From positions 1,426,001 through 1,490,000 of the forward strand of contig NZ_CP092370.1 in the NCBI RefSeq assembly GCF_028473145.1: DNA of 64,000 bases, read 5' to 3'. Below are positions 43,599 to 51,976 of this stretch, in pieces. Source of the stretch: Flavobacterium sp. CBA20B-1 (GTDB lineage Bacteria; Bacteroidota; Bacteroidia; Flavobacteriales; Flavobacteriaceae). The notes below the pieces were generated by a model, which saw only the letters and a list, made by a program, of their open reading frames with translations, searched no databases and was not told the DNA's origin. The first letter of the stretch is position 1. Each line of letters starts with the position of its first letter. The translations under genes and the position numbers were made by a program.

Positions 43599-44198
43599 AT
43601 GGCTATGATAAATGAAAAAGATTTTTTAATTCAGTTTTCTGGATTAAAACAAGGAACACATCGATTTGAATACACTATTGAAAATGATTTTTTCAATCTA
43701 TTCAATTACAGTGAATTTAACAGCACTAACCTGCAGGTAACTGTAGAAATGCTAAAAAAGCAAACCATGTTAGAGCTCGATTTTTCACACAAAGGCACAG
43801 TAAATGTACCTTGCGACGTTACAAACGAAGATTTTGATTTACCTATTGAAGGAAATTTAAAAATTTTAGTGAAATTTGGCGATGAATTTAATGATGAAAA
43901 CGAAGATTTATTAATTTTGCCCCACGGAGAATTTCAGGTAAATGTTGCACAATATATTTACGAAATGATTGTACTATCGGTTCCGTACAAAAGAGTACAT
44001 CCCGATATTGCAACAAACGACGAAGAAGAGTTAGGCGACGATTTAGATTTTTTAGACAGTGATGATTTAGAAATGATAAACGAAGACGATTTTTCAGAAG
44101 ACGAAACAAACGAGAGCGAACCCGATGAAAATTCGGACAATAATAAAGAAACAGACCCGCGCTGGGATAAATTAAAAAAACTATTAACGGATAAATAA
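43599..44198 (+). CDS. DUF177 (YceD-like) protein
   Basis: 199 residues; an ATG two codons in (MINEKDF) is an alternative start. The DUF177 pattern includes FLIQFSGLKQGTHRFEYTIE, LELDFSHKGTVNVPCDVTNE and YEMIVLSVPYKRVHPD. The last ~55 residues are very acidic (EELGDDLDFLDSDDLEMINE). It lies 9 bp before rpmF, as in most bacteria, where YceD-type proteins are linked to rRNA processing. In plants and E. coli relatives affect 23S rRNA accumulation; the mechanism here is not known. Confidence 0.92.
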   Translation: MAMINEKDFLIQFSGLKQGTHRFEYTIENDFFNLFNYSEFNSTNLQVTVEMLKKQTMLELDFSHKGTVNVPCDVTNEDFDLPIEGNLKILVKFGDEFNDENEDLLILPHGEFQVNVAQYIYEMIVLSVPYKRVHPDIATNDEEELGDDLDFLDSDDLEMINEDDFSEDETNESEPDENSDNNKETDPRWDKLKKLLTDK

Positions 44199-44207
44199 TA
44201 TTGTAAG

Positions 44208-44402
44208 ATGGCACATCCTAAAAGAAAAACCTCGAAAACAAGAAGAGATAAAAGAAGAACACATTACAAAGCAGTGGCTCCAACAATTGGAACTTGCGCA
44301 GTAACTGGTGAAGCACACTTAATGCACAGAGCATACTGGCATGAAGGAAAATTATATTACAGAGGACAAGTTTTAGTAGATAAAACCGAAGCTGTAGCTT
44401 AA
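44208..44402 (+). CDS. rpmF: Ribosomal protein bL32
   Basis: 64 residues. It starts [20 protein letters not shown], the typical basic L32 N-terminus, and continues [20 protein letters not shown]. Only one cysteine is present, so it is the zinc-free form. It follows the DUF177 gene by 9 bp and is followed by a strong terminator. Confidence 0.97.
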   Translation: MAHPKRKTSKTRRDKRRTHYKAVAPTIGTCAVTGEAHLMHRAYWHEGKLYYRGQVLVDKTEAVA

Positions 44403-44421
44403 TTTATATTAAAAATAGCAA

Positions 44422-44450
44422 AAAAAGCTCTCGCAATGCGAGAGCTTTTT
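44422..44450 (+). terminator. Rho-independent terminator after rpmF
   Basis: AAAAAAGCTCTCGCA and TGCGAGAGCTTTTT form a stem with almost no loop, ending in a T-run. Confidence 0.85.
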
Positions 44451-44573
44451 AGTTTAAAATCAATGCAAATTACACCCAAAAAAGCTTTTTTTGATTAAAA
44501 ATGATGCTATTTGCTATTTTTTTTGTAATTTTCACCACTTTTTCAACTTTTTTGAACATTAAGTTAGTCCCTT

Positions 44574-45575
44574 ATGACAAAGATTACAGCAGCCATAACA
44601 GCGGTTGGTAAATATGTACCAGAATACGTGTTGTCTAATGAAGTATTAGAAACAATGGTTGATACAAACGACGAATGGATCACATCGCGTACAGGTATCA
44701 AAGAACGCCGAATCTTAAAAGACAAAGATAAAGGCACCTCCTTTATGGCAATTAAAGCAGCAGAAAACTTAATTGCAAAAACCGGATTGGATCCTAAAGA
44801 TATCGATTTAATTGTAATGGCAACCACCACACCTGATATGCCCGTAGCATCAACCGGTGTGTATGTAGCTACACAAATTGGCGCAGTAAATGCCTTTTCA
44901 TACGATTTGCAAGCAGCCTGTTCTAGTTTTCTTTATGGTTTATCAACAGCAACAGCCTATGTGGAATCGGGCAGGTATAAAAAAGTGTTATTAATAGGTG
45001 CCGATAAAATGTCGTCTATTATTGATTATACCGATCGTGCCACTTGCATTATATTTGGCGATGGCGCCGGTGCAGTTTTATTAGAACCCAACACAGAAGG
45101 TCTTGGTTTTCAAGATGAAATATTAAGAAGCGACGGTATTGGTCGTGAATTTTTAAAGATTGAAGCCGGAGGTTCTTTATTACCGTCATCGGAAGAAACC
45201 GTAAAAAACAAACAACACTTTGTGCACCAAGACGGAAAAACCGTTTTTAAATATGCCGTTTCGGGCATGGCAGATGTGAGCGAGCAAATCATGCAACGCA
45301 ACAACCTAACCCACGACGATATCAACTGGTTAGTGCCACACCAAGCAAACAAACGCATTATTGATGCTACCGCACATAGAATGGGTTTAAATGAAGACAA
45401 AGTATTGGTGAACATTCACAAATACGGCAACACCACATCGGCAACTTTGCCCCTACTTTTAGCCGATTTTGAAAACGAACTAAAAAAAGGCGACAACTTA
45501 ATATTGGCGTCATTTGGCGGCGGATTCACTTGGGGTGCTATTTACCTTAAATGGGCTTACACAAATAATAATTAA
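44574..45575 (+). CDS. fabH: 3-oxoacyl-ACP synthase III (KAS III)
   Basis: 333 residues. Condenses acetyl- or branched acyl-CoA with malonyl-ACP to start fatty-acid synthesis. The catalytic triad is Cys116 in LQAACSSFLYG, His256 in WLVPHQANKRI and Asn286 in KYGNTTSATLP. The start carries SRTGIKERRI, as in FabH. It lies 28 bp before accB, giving a start-of-lipid-synthesis operon fabH-accB-accC. Confidence 0.97.
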   Translation: MTKITAAITAVGKYVPEYVLSNEVLETMVDTNDEWITSRTGIKERRILKDKDKGTSFMAIKAAENLIAKTGLDPKDIDLIVMATTTPDMPVASTGVYVATQIGAVNAFSYDLQAACSSFLYGLSTATAYVESGRYKKVLLIGADKMSSIIDYTDRATCIIFGDGAGAVLLEPNTEGLGFQDEILRSDGIGREFLKIEAGGSLLPSSEETVKNKQHFVHQDGKTVFKYAVSGMADVSEQIMQRNNLTHDDINWLVPHQANKRIIDATAHRMGLNEDKVLVNIHKYGNTTSATLPLLLADFENELKKGDNLILASFGGGFTWGAIYLKWAYTNNN

Positions 45576-45603
45576 ACATAAAGAACAACAAATTTAGAAT
45601 TAT

Positions 45604-46095
45604 ATGGATATCAAGGAAATTCAAAATCTAATCAAATTTGTAGCAAAATCAGGAGCTACTGAAGTAAAATTAGAAATGGACGATTTTAAAATCACCATTA
45701 AAACAACTACTGAAAACGATACAGCAGACAACGGAAACTATGTGCAACACATTCCGGTTTCTATGCCGCAAATCCAAGCTGCTGCACCCGTAGCAACACC
45801 AACGCCTGCTGAAGCACCTGCTGCACCTGCTGCAGAAGCAACAGATGATTCTAAATACATCACTGTGAAATCACCAATTATTGGAACATTCTACCGCAAA
45901 CCATCGCCAGACAAACCTGCGTTTGTAGAAGTGGGAGCTTCCATTAAAACAGGTGACGTATTGTGTGTAATTGAAGCTATGAAGCTTTTTAATGAAATTG
46001 AATCAGAAGTATCAGGAAAAATCGTAAAAGTTTTAGTTGACGACTCTTCTCCAGTAGAGTTTGACCAACCATTATTTTTAGTTGATCCAGCTTAA
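45604..46095 (+). CDS. accB: Biotin carboxyl carrier protein of acetyl-CoA carboxylase
   Basis: 163 residues. The N-terminal helix-strand (MDIKEIQNLIKFVAKSGATE) is the AccB dimer region. A Pro/Ala-rich flexible linker follows at about residues 58-82. The C-terminal biotinyl domain carries Lys127 in VIEAMKLFNEIE as the biotin site. It starts 28 bp after fabH and ends 47 bp before accC. Confidence 0.97.
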   Translation: MDIKEIQNLIKFVAKSGATEVKLEMDDFKITIKTTTENDTADNGNYVQHIPVSMPQIQAAAPVATPTPAEAPAAPAAEATDDSKYITVKSPIIGTFYRKPSPDKPAFVEVGASIKTGDVLCVIEAMKLFNEIESEVSGKIVKVLVDDSSPVEFDQPLFLVDPA

Positions 46096-46142
46096 TAAAC
46101 AAGGTTTCAAAAAACACATTGTTTCATTAAAACTAAAAACAA

Positions 46143-47495
46143 ATGTTTAAAAAAATATTAATTGCAAACCGCGGCGAAATCGCTTTGCGTGTGATTAGAA
46201 CTTGCAAAGAAATGGGTATTAAAACCGTTGCGGTTTACTCTACTGCCGATGCAGACAGTTTACACGTGCGTTTTGCAGACGAAGCAGTATGTATTGGACC
46301 TGCTCCAAGTGCGCAATCATACTTAAAAATGTCGAACATTATTGCAGCTGCCGAAATTACCAATGCAGACGCTATTCACCCGGGTTATGGTTTCTTATCT
46401 GAAAATGCAAAATTTTCAGATTTATGCCAAAAACACGGTATCAAATTCATCGGTGCATCGCCCGAAATGATTGATAAAATGGGAGACAAAGCCACTGCAA
46501 AAGAAACTATGAAAGCAGCGGGTGTACCAACGGTTCCCGGATCAGACGGTTTGTTAGAGTCTTTAGAACATGCTAAGAAAGTAGCTAAAGAAATTGGCTA
46601 TCCGGTTATGATGAAGGCTACTGCCGGAGGTGGTGGTAAAGGTATGCGCGAAATTTTTAAAGAAGACGAACTTCAAAAAGCGTGGGAAAGTGCACGCCAA
46701 GAAGCAGCGGCAGCTTTTGGAAACGATGGAATGTATATGGAAAAACTAATTGTTGATCCTCGCCATATCGAAATTCAAGTTGTAGGTGATTCGTATGGAA
46801 AAGCATGTCACTTGTCAGAACGCGATTGTTCCATTCAGCGTCGTCACCAAAAATTAACAGAAGAAACTCCATCGCCTTTCATGACAGATGAATTGCGTTT
46901 AAAAATGGGTGAAGCTGCTGTAAAAGCAGCTGAATACATTAAATATGAAGGTGCGGGAACTATTGAGTTTTTGGTGGATAAAGACCGTAATTTCTATTTT
47001 ATGGAAATGAATACACGTATTCAGGTAGAGCACCCTATCACCGAGCAGGTAATTGATTATGATTTAATCCGTGAGCAGATATTAGTAGCTGCAGGAGTGC
47101 CAATTTCGGGTAAAGATTATTTACCACAATTACACTCTATTGAATGCCGTATTAATGCCGAAGATCCATTCAACGATTTTCGTCCGTCACCAGGAAAAAT
47201 CACCACATTGCACGCTCCAGGAGGGCATGGTGTTCGTTTAGATACGCATGTGTATTCCGGATACACCATTCCGCCTAACTACGATTCAATGATTGCAAAG
47301 TTGATTACAACGGCGCAAACCCGTGAAGAAGCAATTAGCAAAATGAAACGTGCGTTAGACGAGTTTGTGATTGAAGGTATTAAAACCACTATTCCTTTCC
47401 ACCGACAGTTAATGGACAATCCGGACTATATCGCTGGAAACTATACCACAGCGTTTATGGAATCATTTAAAATTCAGAAACCTGTAGAAAACTAA
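46143..47495 (+). CDS. accC: Biotin carboxylase subunit of acetyl-CoA carboxylase
   Basis: 450 residues. Carboxylates biotin on AccB using bicarbonate and ATP. The ATP-grasp features are complete: [20 protein letters not shown] at the start, [40 protein letters not shown] with [15 protein letters not shown], and [19 protein letters not shown]. It is the last gene of the operon. The two upstream carbonic anhydrases may supply its bicarbonate. Confidence 0.98.
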   Translation: MFKKILIANRGEIALRVIRTCKEMGIKTVAVYSTADADSLHVRFADEAVCIGPAPSAQSYLKMSNIIAAAEITNADAIHPGYGFLSENAKFSDLCQKHGIKFIGASPEMIDKMGDKATAKETMKAAGVPTVPGSDGLLESLEHAKKVAKEIGYPVMMKATAGGGGKGMREIFKEDELQKAWESARQEAAAAFGNDGMYMEKLIVDPRHIEIQVVGDSYGKACHLSERDCSIQRRHQKLTEETPSPFMTDELRLKMGEAAVKAAEYIKYEGAGTIEFLVDKDRNFYFMEMNTRIQVEHPITEQVIDYDLIREQILVAAGVPISGKDYLPQLHSIECRINAEDPFNDFRPSPGKITTLHAPGGHGVRLDTHVYSGYTIPPNYDSMIAKLITTAQTREEAISKMKRALDEFVIEGIKTTIPFHRQLMDNPDYIAGNYTTAFMESFKIQKPVEN

Positions 47496-47501
47496 TATTA
47501 C

Positions 47502-47531
47502 AAAAGCCGAGTGTATGATCGGCTTTTTTTA
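47502..47531 (+). terminator. Rho-independent terminator after accC
   Basis: AAAAGCCGA and TCGGCTTTT pair around an eight-base loop and are followed by a long T-run. It marks the left edge of the rearranged toxin region. Confidence 0.85.
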
Positions 47532-47976
47532 TTTTTTTTTATGTATTTTCCTTTTGTTATAAAAAACAGCCTCAATACGTATGTAAAGAGGCTGTTGGTT
47601 TTTATTGTTGCTCAAAGTCGGGAGACTTTGCGCAGCTGGGCCAGCTTAATAATTAAAAACAACCTTAAGAGTAGAAATATAGGAATGAATATTCTTGAAA
47701 AAACTAAAACAAAGGATAAGAAGTAAATGTAAGCAGTCATGTAAAATTATTTGGCTTTCATAAATATAAAAAAAAAGTGATAGTAAAAGAAATGATGTTT
47801 TTGAATGAAAACAAGCGAAACATTTAAACAATTGAATATTATTGTATTATTGAGTCTCTACCTTTAATAGGTTGCAGCACGTAAAGTTACTATTACCCGT
47901 TATACTTATTTTAGTTGATTTACAATACCTATTACACAGGCATTATAAATTCTATCAACACTTCTAAATATTATCC
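47532..47976. other. 445-bp non-coding region at the edge of the toxin island
   Basis: No credible gene; a 71-codon frame that begins inside the terminator is not convincing. It contains a hairpin ACAGCCTC / GAGGCTGT (47568-47593) followed by GTTGGTTTTTATTGTTGC. That sequence resembles GTTGGTT...TTATTGTTGC at 50303-50336, so this is remnant repeat material. A small inverted repeat AAAGTCGGGAGACTTT lies near 47615. Confidence 0.5.
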
Positions 47977-48426
47977 TTATTCTTTCAGTAAACCCTCTGA
48001 TTCAACTTGGTAAGAGTTTATTTTAATTGAGTCTGTTGCTTCTTTGAGAAGATAAAAGGTTTCTTTAGAATTATAGTTTTCTCTCTCAACCTCATATATA
48101 AATAAATATTCGGATTTAGGATTAGTTCCATCTACAATATTTGTTTCCCATTTTAGAAGTTTTTTGTCTTTAACTTTTCCTAATTTAATATCGACAATAC
48201 CACTTTGCCTTTTAAAATCTTCTTTAGATATTTTATCAAAAAAACTATTGCTAAATAATTTTAAATTATCATCTCTTTTATCAAATTTAAGATTCTCAAA
48301 ATAAAGATTTACTACTTTTTCAGCCTCAATTTTGTCCGTTATCGTATTTTTTCTTTGTATATTGAGTTTATTACAAGAATACAAAAATGATACGCTAACT
48401 AGTACTAATAATATTATTTTTGTCAT
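47977..48426 (-). CDS. Small lipoprotein, orphan immunity-like protein
   Basis: 149 residues. The lipobox VSFLYSC gives Cys18. The mature part has a helix (EKVVNLYFENLKFDKRDDNL) and strands (IVDIKLGKVKDKKLLKWETN, SEYLFIYEVEREN), as in small NTF2-like or DUF-type periplasmic proteins. The exact family is not recognised. It follows the next lipoprotein gene by 12 bp, and that one follows a toxin-like tail. An immunity role is inferred from position only. Confidence 0.65.
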   Translation of the reverse strand: MTKIILLVLVSVSFLYSCNKLNIQRKNTITDKIEAEKVVNLYFENLKFDKRDDNLKLFSNSFFDKISKEDFKRQSGIVDIKLGKVKDKKLLKWETNIVDGTNPKSEYLFIYEVERENYNSKETFYLLKEATDSIKINSYQVESEGLLKE

Positions 48427-48438
48427 TTACTTTTTATT

Positions 48439-48780
48439 TTATTTATAAACTTGCCCTTCACATTCCCAGTTATAAGAAAGGATTGTATCTTTTTTATGGA
48501 TATTAAAAGTTAGTTCCCCTTTTCTTTTAATGATTGTATCTCCCCTTTCTATCTGATCTCTGTATGTATACCACCATCTTTGATTTTCGTTTGAAACAGT
48601 ATATTTACCATTTACTATACTAATACCTTTTATTGACATTGTGGTGGTGGTATCCGACGATAACTCATCTACAATAATTAAACATTCTTCATTCCTATAG
48701 ACATTTGCAAGCCAATCACAATCTGTTTTGCAGGATATAAATATAAAAAGTGAACTAATAATAATGATTACTTTTTTCAT
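48439..48780 (-). CDS. Small lipoprotein next to a toxin remnant, immunity candidate
   Basis: 113 residues. The lipobox IFISC gives Cys17. The mature part has three further cysteines (CDWLANVYRNEECLI and NWECEGQVYK), which may form disulphides in the periplasm. No family is recognised. Its ATG lies 3 bp after the stop of the toxin-like fragment at 48784, the spacing expected of a toxin-immunity pair. The same spacing recurs at 50581/50585. Confidence 0.65.
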   Translation of the reverse strand: MKKVIIIISSLFIFISCKTDCDWLANVYRNEECLIIVDELSSDTTTTMSIKGISIVNGKYTVSNENQRWWYTYRDQIERGDTIIKRKGELTFNIHKKDTILSYNWECEGQVYK

Positions 48781-48783
48781 TGT

Positions 48784-49130
48784 TTAAAACATTTTTGGGG
48801 GAGTTATTGCTTGTAATACCGTGTTTTGGATTCTAGACATACCATTAGGAATATCATTTTTAAGATTACTTAATTTATAAGATTTTGTATTAGATTTTGA
48901 AACTCCTAATCCATAACCAAATCCTAATCCATAAGTTTGAGCTCCTTTTGCAGCATGTTTGGTTTTATTTCCTATAGTTCTAGAAGTAATTCCATAATTA
49001 GCTTTAACTACGTAACCTGCACTATATGTCAAATCTTCTCCTCCTAATTCATTTAATATATCTGTACTACCTCCAAATAAATTATGAGCATTAAGAGTAA
49101 CTCCACCACCAAATCCAGGCTTTATAAATT
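48784..49130 (-). pseudogene. Toxin C-terminal remnant joined to a REP element
   Basis: An open frame runs from 49164 to 48784, but its first 11 codons (MTTRKDSCGSG) come from the REP-like repeat at 49131. The remaining ~115 codons read EFIKPGFGGGVTLNAHNLFG, then LNELGGEDLTYSAGYVVKAN, then AKGAQTYGLGFGYGLGVSKS. This Gly-rich pattern looks like the end of an RHS-type polymorphic toxin, though no family is certain. The parent gene is gone and the break falls exactly at the REP, so it is probably not translated as a toxin. A lipoprotein gene starts 3 bp downstream. Confidence 0.55.
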
Positions 49131-49466
49131 CCCCGCTGCCGCACGAATCCTTTCGTGTGGTCATTCTTTAAAAACTCGATGTCGCGGATTTGCAATCCGT
49201 GACTTTATCTTTACAATTTTACTGTTGTTATGGTTATAAAATATGCACCGTTACTATCTGATGCTTTGTATTTTGTTGACCTACTACTCTTTTACTTCCC
49301 CCGCTGCCGCACGAATCCTTTCGTGTGGTCATTCTTTAAAAACTCGATGTCGCGGATTTGCAATCCGTGACTTTATCTTTACAATTTTACTGTTGTTATG
49401 GTTATAAAATATGCACCGTTACTATCTGATGCTTTGTATTTTGTTGACCTACTACACTTTTACTTC
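49131..49466. repeat. Tandem duplication, two 168-bp units, each led by a REP-like palindrome
   Basis: Units 49131-49298 and 49299-49466 differ at about one base (CTACTACTCT against CTACTACACT). Each starts with the REP-like element CCGCTGCCGCACGAATCC...TTCGTGTGGTC, then CATTCTTTAAAAAC, then a small palindrome GCGGATTTGCAATCCGTG. The first 45 bp are shared with 50924-50968, where they form the 3' end of the RAYT element. The near identity implies a recent duplication. Confidence 0.85.
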
Positions 49467-49488
49467 ACTGAACTTCTTTATTTATTTA

Positions 49489-49541
49489 GCGCACGGATTG
49501 CACTCGAGGCTTTAGCCGACTGAACGAAGTTAAATCCGCGC
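49489..49541. repeat. Imperfect inverted repeat element
   Basis: GCGCACGGATT at 49489-49499 faces AATCCGCGC at 49533-49541, enclosing CACTCGAGGCTTTAGCCGAC. It is unrelated to the REP sequence and looks like another small dispersed palindrome, placed just before a membrane-protein gene's 3' end. Confidence 0.5.
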
Positions 49542-49548
49542 CATCAGA

Positions 49549-49911
49549 TTATATTTTATTTGTAAATACTAAAGCAATAGGTATTATAAATGCTATAAAC
49601 CAAAATAAAGCATTGAATACTCCGTCAATCATTAAAGTTTTATCCATACTCCAAAAGGTATCTTTTGGTTCTCTCTTATAAAATTTCACAAAAGTAAAAT
49701 AAAATATTCTATATATACCCCATTGTAAAAGAGGTATTTTTAATGCTTCTCCACCTTTGACATTTGCATTTTGCAGAATATACCCTAAAACAAATAGAAC
49801 TATACACGTAAACAAGAAAAAAAATTGATACTTTTTATCAACTAATAATTTTCTGTTAAACAAAAAGATATACAAGATAATTTGCCCACTAAATATTAAA
49901 AAGAAATCCAT
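49549..49911 (-). CDS. Small membrane protein of unknown function in the toxin island
   Basis: 120 residues with four hydrophobic segments: DFFLIFSGQIILYIFLFN, FFFLFTCIVLFVLGYIL, LLQWGIYRIFYFTFVKFY and GVFNALFWFIAFIIPIALVF. No family is recognised. Multispanning small proteins often serve as immunity to pore-forming or lipid-targeting toxins, and the surroundings suggest that. Upstream (49912-49990) a short frame reading KVALLTFDPVYNSFD ends 12 bp before its ATG and could be the tail of a lost toxin, but the evidence is thin. Confidence 0.6.
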   Translation of the reverse strand: MDFFLIFSGQIILYIFLFNRKLLVDKKYQFFFLFTCIVLFVLGYILQNANVKGGEALKIPLLQWGIYRIFYFTFVKFYKREPKDTFWSMDKTLMIDGVFNALFWFIAFIIPIALVFTNKI

Positions 49912-50145
49912 AAAAATAATTTAATCAAAAGAATTATATACGGGATCAAATGTCAAAAGCGCAACCTTCTAGCTCGTACCAAATAAATCCAATACAATTT
50001 TTAAACTGCTTTATTGCATTTTAAATAATTTCTTACATTATTCTACTCCAAATCTATGGAATTAATAGCAAACTGTGATTGTAAAGTTATACAATAATAC
50101 CGCCTCAACACATTTGTAATGAAGCGGTTTCTTTAGTTCCTACAA
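49912..50145. other. Gene-free stretch with degenerate coding and repeat traces
   Basis: No open frame. It includes a possible decayed toxin tail near 49920-49990 and a hairpin-like ACCGCCTC...GAAGCGGT at 50099-50128, comparable to the hairpin at 47568. It then enters the REP copy at 50146. Confidence 0.4.
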
Positions 50146-50290
50146 CCACACGAAAGATTCGTGCGGTAGCGGAGGGAACTTGTAATTTCTGCTCATCTTT
50201 ATGTTTTTTATAAAGATAAATAAAATTGCAATTTTAGAAAACTTTGTCACAAGAAAAAGCCACACGAAGGGATTCGTGCGGAAGCGTGGG
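50146..50290. repeat. REP pair with 5' remnant of a RAYT element
   Basis: Two REP-like palindromes in the same orientation, CCACACGAAAGATTCGTGCGG (50146) and CCACACGAAGGGATTCGTGC (50260), enclose a leader sequence. Positions 50175-50290 are a 116-bp copy of 51501-51616 with about one mismatch. That segment contains the RAYT start codon and its leader, so this is an internally deleted RAYT unit, similar to a BIME or MITE. A short CTGTTGGTT tail follows. Confidence 0.8.
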
Positions 50291-50335
50291 GTTTGTAAAG
50301 AGTCTGTTGGTTATATAAATTGTTATTATTGTTGC

Positions 50336-50581
50336 CTAAAAGCTAACTTTTTTATTATAGTAATATCCTAGTTCACTATCTTCATGATTTTTAACAATTA
50401 GTATTATTCCAAAACACAAAAAAGAACTATCATCTCTAAAATCAACAAGATAATCACCTACATTAAATCCTCTTTGATATTTCCATTCTTGATTTTTTAT
50501 AAATTTGTTGCTGTTTAAATATATTAAAACACCAAAAATTGATATAATGAATATTATAAATATTCTTAATTTACGTTTCAT
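50336..50581 (-). CDS. Small membrane-anchored protein, immunity candidate
   Basis: 81 residues. One N-terminal membrane helix (IFIIFIISIFGVLIYL), then a short extracytoplasmic part with DYLVDFRDDSSFLCFGIILI. The family is not recognised. Its ATG lies 3 bp after the stop codon of a broken toxin tail (50585), the same arrangement as the lipoprotein at 48780. Confidence 0.55.
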   Translation of the reverse strand: MKRKLRIFIIFIISIFGVLIYLNSNKFIKNQEWKYQRGFNVGDYLVDFRDDSSFLCFGIILIVKNHEDSELGYYYNKKVSF

Positions 50582-50584
50582 AAT

Positions 50585-50923
50585 TTAATCTAATTTTCTT
50601 GTTCCTTTAGGAATTATTGATTTTATAACTTTACCATTTTTACTAACAATCATTGGTTTCTCTGGAGTTGTAGTCCACCTTCCAGTTAAACCTAGAGGAT
50701 CTGCTGAAACCATATGAGTTCATTGGTGATTAAATTTACCTTACCTCATTTCTTCATTAGTTTCTCGCACATTAGTGAATCTCGAAGGATATGAAGAAGA
50801 AGGTTGACCAGCTACACTTACATCTTGAAAATTTGATAAATTTGATAATGAACTTGTAAATGATTTACCACTTCTAACATCATTCCCAGAATTACATCAT
50901 CTAACGCATTGTAACTATACCCC
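50585..50923 (-). pseudogene. Broken RHS-type toxin tail
   Basis: Reading the minus strand from 50920, one frame gives DVRSGKSFTSSLSNLSNFQD, then GQPSSSYPSRFTNVRETNEE, then MR and a TAA stop. The same frame then gives GKFNHQ, a TGA stop, and THMVSADPLGLTGRWTTTPE, finishing IPKGTRKLD and a stop at 50585. Two in-frame stops within one continuous coding pattern show a decayed gene. The style (SADPLG) is that of an RHS-associated toxin C-terminus. The upstream end is cut off at the REP at 50924. A membrane-protein gene follows 3 bp later. Confidence 0.6.
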
Positions 50924-51617
50924 CCCCGCTGCCGCACGAATCCTTTCGTGTGGTCATTCTTTAAAAACCAAACATTCTGAAAACAGCAATATCATCAAGC
51001 AGACCTTTTTCATCAGAATAATCTACCGCACTACTGTATCGGTAGTCTTCTGCACGAAAAAAAGACCTGCTTCTACAGGGTTTTGATGAACATAATTGAT
51101 CTTTTGATTGATCATATGGTTACTCCAAAGTTCAATAGGTTTGTTATCATGTCTCCAGAATTGATATTGTTTCACATTTGAACTTTGTAAACCTTCTTTA
51201 AGAAAAAAATCCAATAGAAATTCTCTTCTGCTTTCTTTAGGATTTTCTTTGATGGCTAATAAAATTACCCGGCTTGTAAATCTCTTTAAATCACCAATCA
51301 AAAGTTCAGGTTTTTGCCCGTTTATACTTCTGAAAACTAAATGCACATGACTGGACATAATACACCATGCATGAATTTCCAAACCTTTATTCTTTTGGCA
51401 GGATCTTACATTTTCCAGAAAAATTTCTTTGTATTCATTTCGGATAAATACAGCCAGCCTACAACTGCAAAACTTATGAAATATAATCCTTCAGGATTGT
51501 GGAACTTGTAATTTCTGCTCATCTTTATGTTTTTTATAAAGATAAATAAAATTGCAATTTTAGAAAACTTTGTCACAAGAAAAAGCCACACGAAGGGATT
51601 CGTGCGGCAGCGTGGGA
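50924..51617 (-). mobile_element. REP-flanked RAYT unit (REPtron-like)
   Basis: A REP-like palindrome at 50924-50955 (CCGCTGCCGCACGAATCC...) and an inverted copy at 51586-51617 bracket a RAYT gene. This is the arrangement by which RAYT transposases are thought to spread REP pairs. Further REP copies lie at 49131, 49299, 50146 and 50260. The element sits between a toxin remnant and a truncated IS1-type gene; the break of the IS1 gene is exactly at its right REP, so it probably inserted there. Confidence 0.75.
51023..51522 (-). pseudogene. REP-associated tyrosine transposase (RAYT, Y1/HUH type), frameshifted
   Basis: The gene starts at 51522 (MSRNYKFHNPEGLYFISFAV) and the coding pattern continues to 51023 after a one-base deletion near 51453. 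After VGW the correct frame is VFIRNEYKEIFLENVRSCQK. The HUH motif is HVHLVF in CIMSSHVHLVFRS, and the catalytic tyrosine is in NYVHQNPVEAG. FWRHDNKPIELW is also typical. With the deleted base restored the protein would have about 167 residues, a normal RAYT length. Y1 transposases cut and rejoin single-stranded DNA at REP hairpins. Only the frameshift appears to inactivate it. Confidence 0.8.
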
Positions 51618-51891
51618 TCCTTTTTAATAATGTTCCAGCCGATATTTTTAAAACTCTTGCAATACTGCGAATTCCTAAGCCTTCTACAAGTAAAAGCTTA
51701 ATTTGATCGTTTATATAAGAAAAGTATGCATTATAAGAGTATTTCTCAACTACAGACTTTTTGCAATTCTTACATTTATAGCGTTGTTTCTTAGCTTTTG
51801 TAAAACCGTTTTTAACCAATTTCGCTGAACAATAAATACATGCATTAATTCCGTCAACACATTTGATACACGAGGTGTTGCTATTTACCAT
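51618..51891 (-). pseudogene. IS1-family transposase N-terminal part, truncated
   Basis: It starts at 51891 (MVNSNTSCIKCVDGINACIY). A zinc ribbon has two CxxC pairs (CIYC and CKNC in RYKCKNCKKSVVEKYSYNAY). A helix-turn-helix follows (LLLVEGLGIRSIARVLKISA), as in InsA. After LLKRI the reading frame enters the REP palindrome of the RAYT unit, so the second half (InsB, with the DDE residues) is missing. No remainder is seen on the other side of the RAYT element. It is non-functional. Confidence 0.75.
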
Positions 51892-51976
51892 TTTTAGCTG
51901 TTTTAAGGCACTTAAATTAATAAAGACGAACAAATGTCCGTCTTTATTTTTATAAAATAATTCATTAATAGCTTAA

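Noticed and set aside
47511-47726. 71-codon frame after accC
   Set aside because: It starts inside the accC terminator and crosses repeat remnants; composition is not that of a gene.
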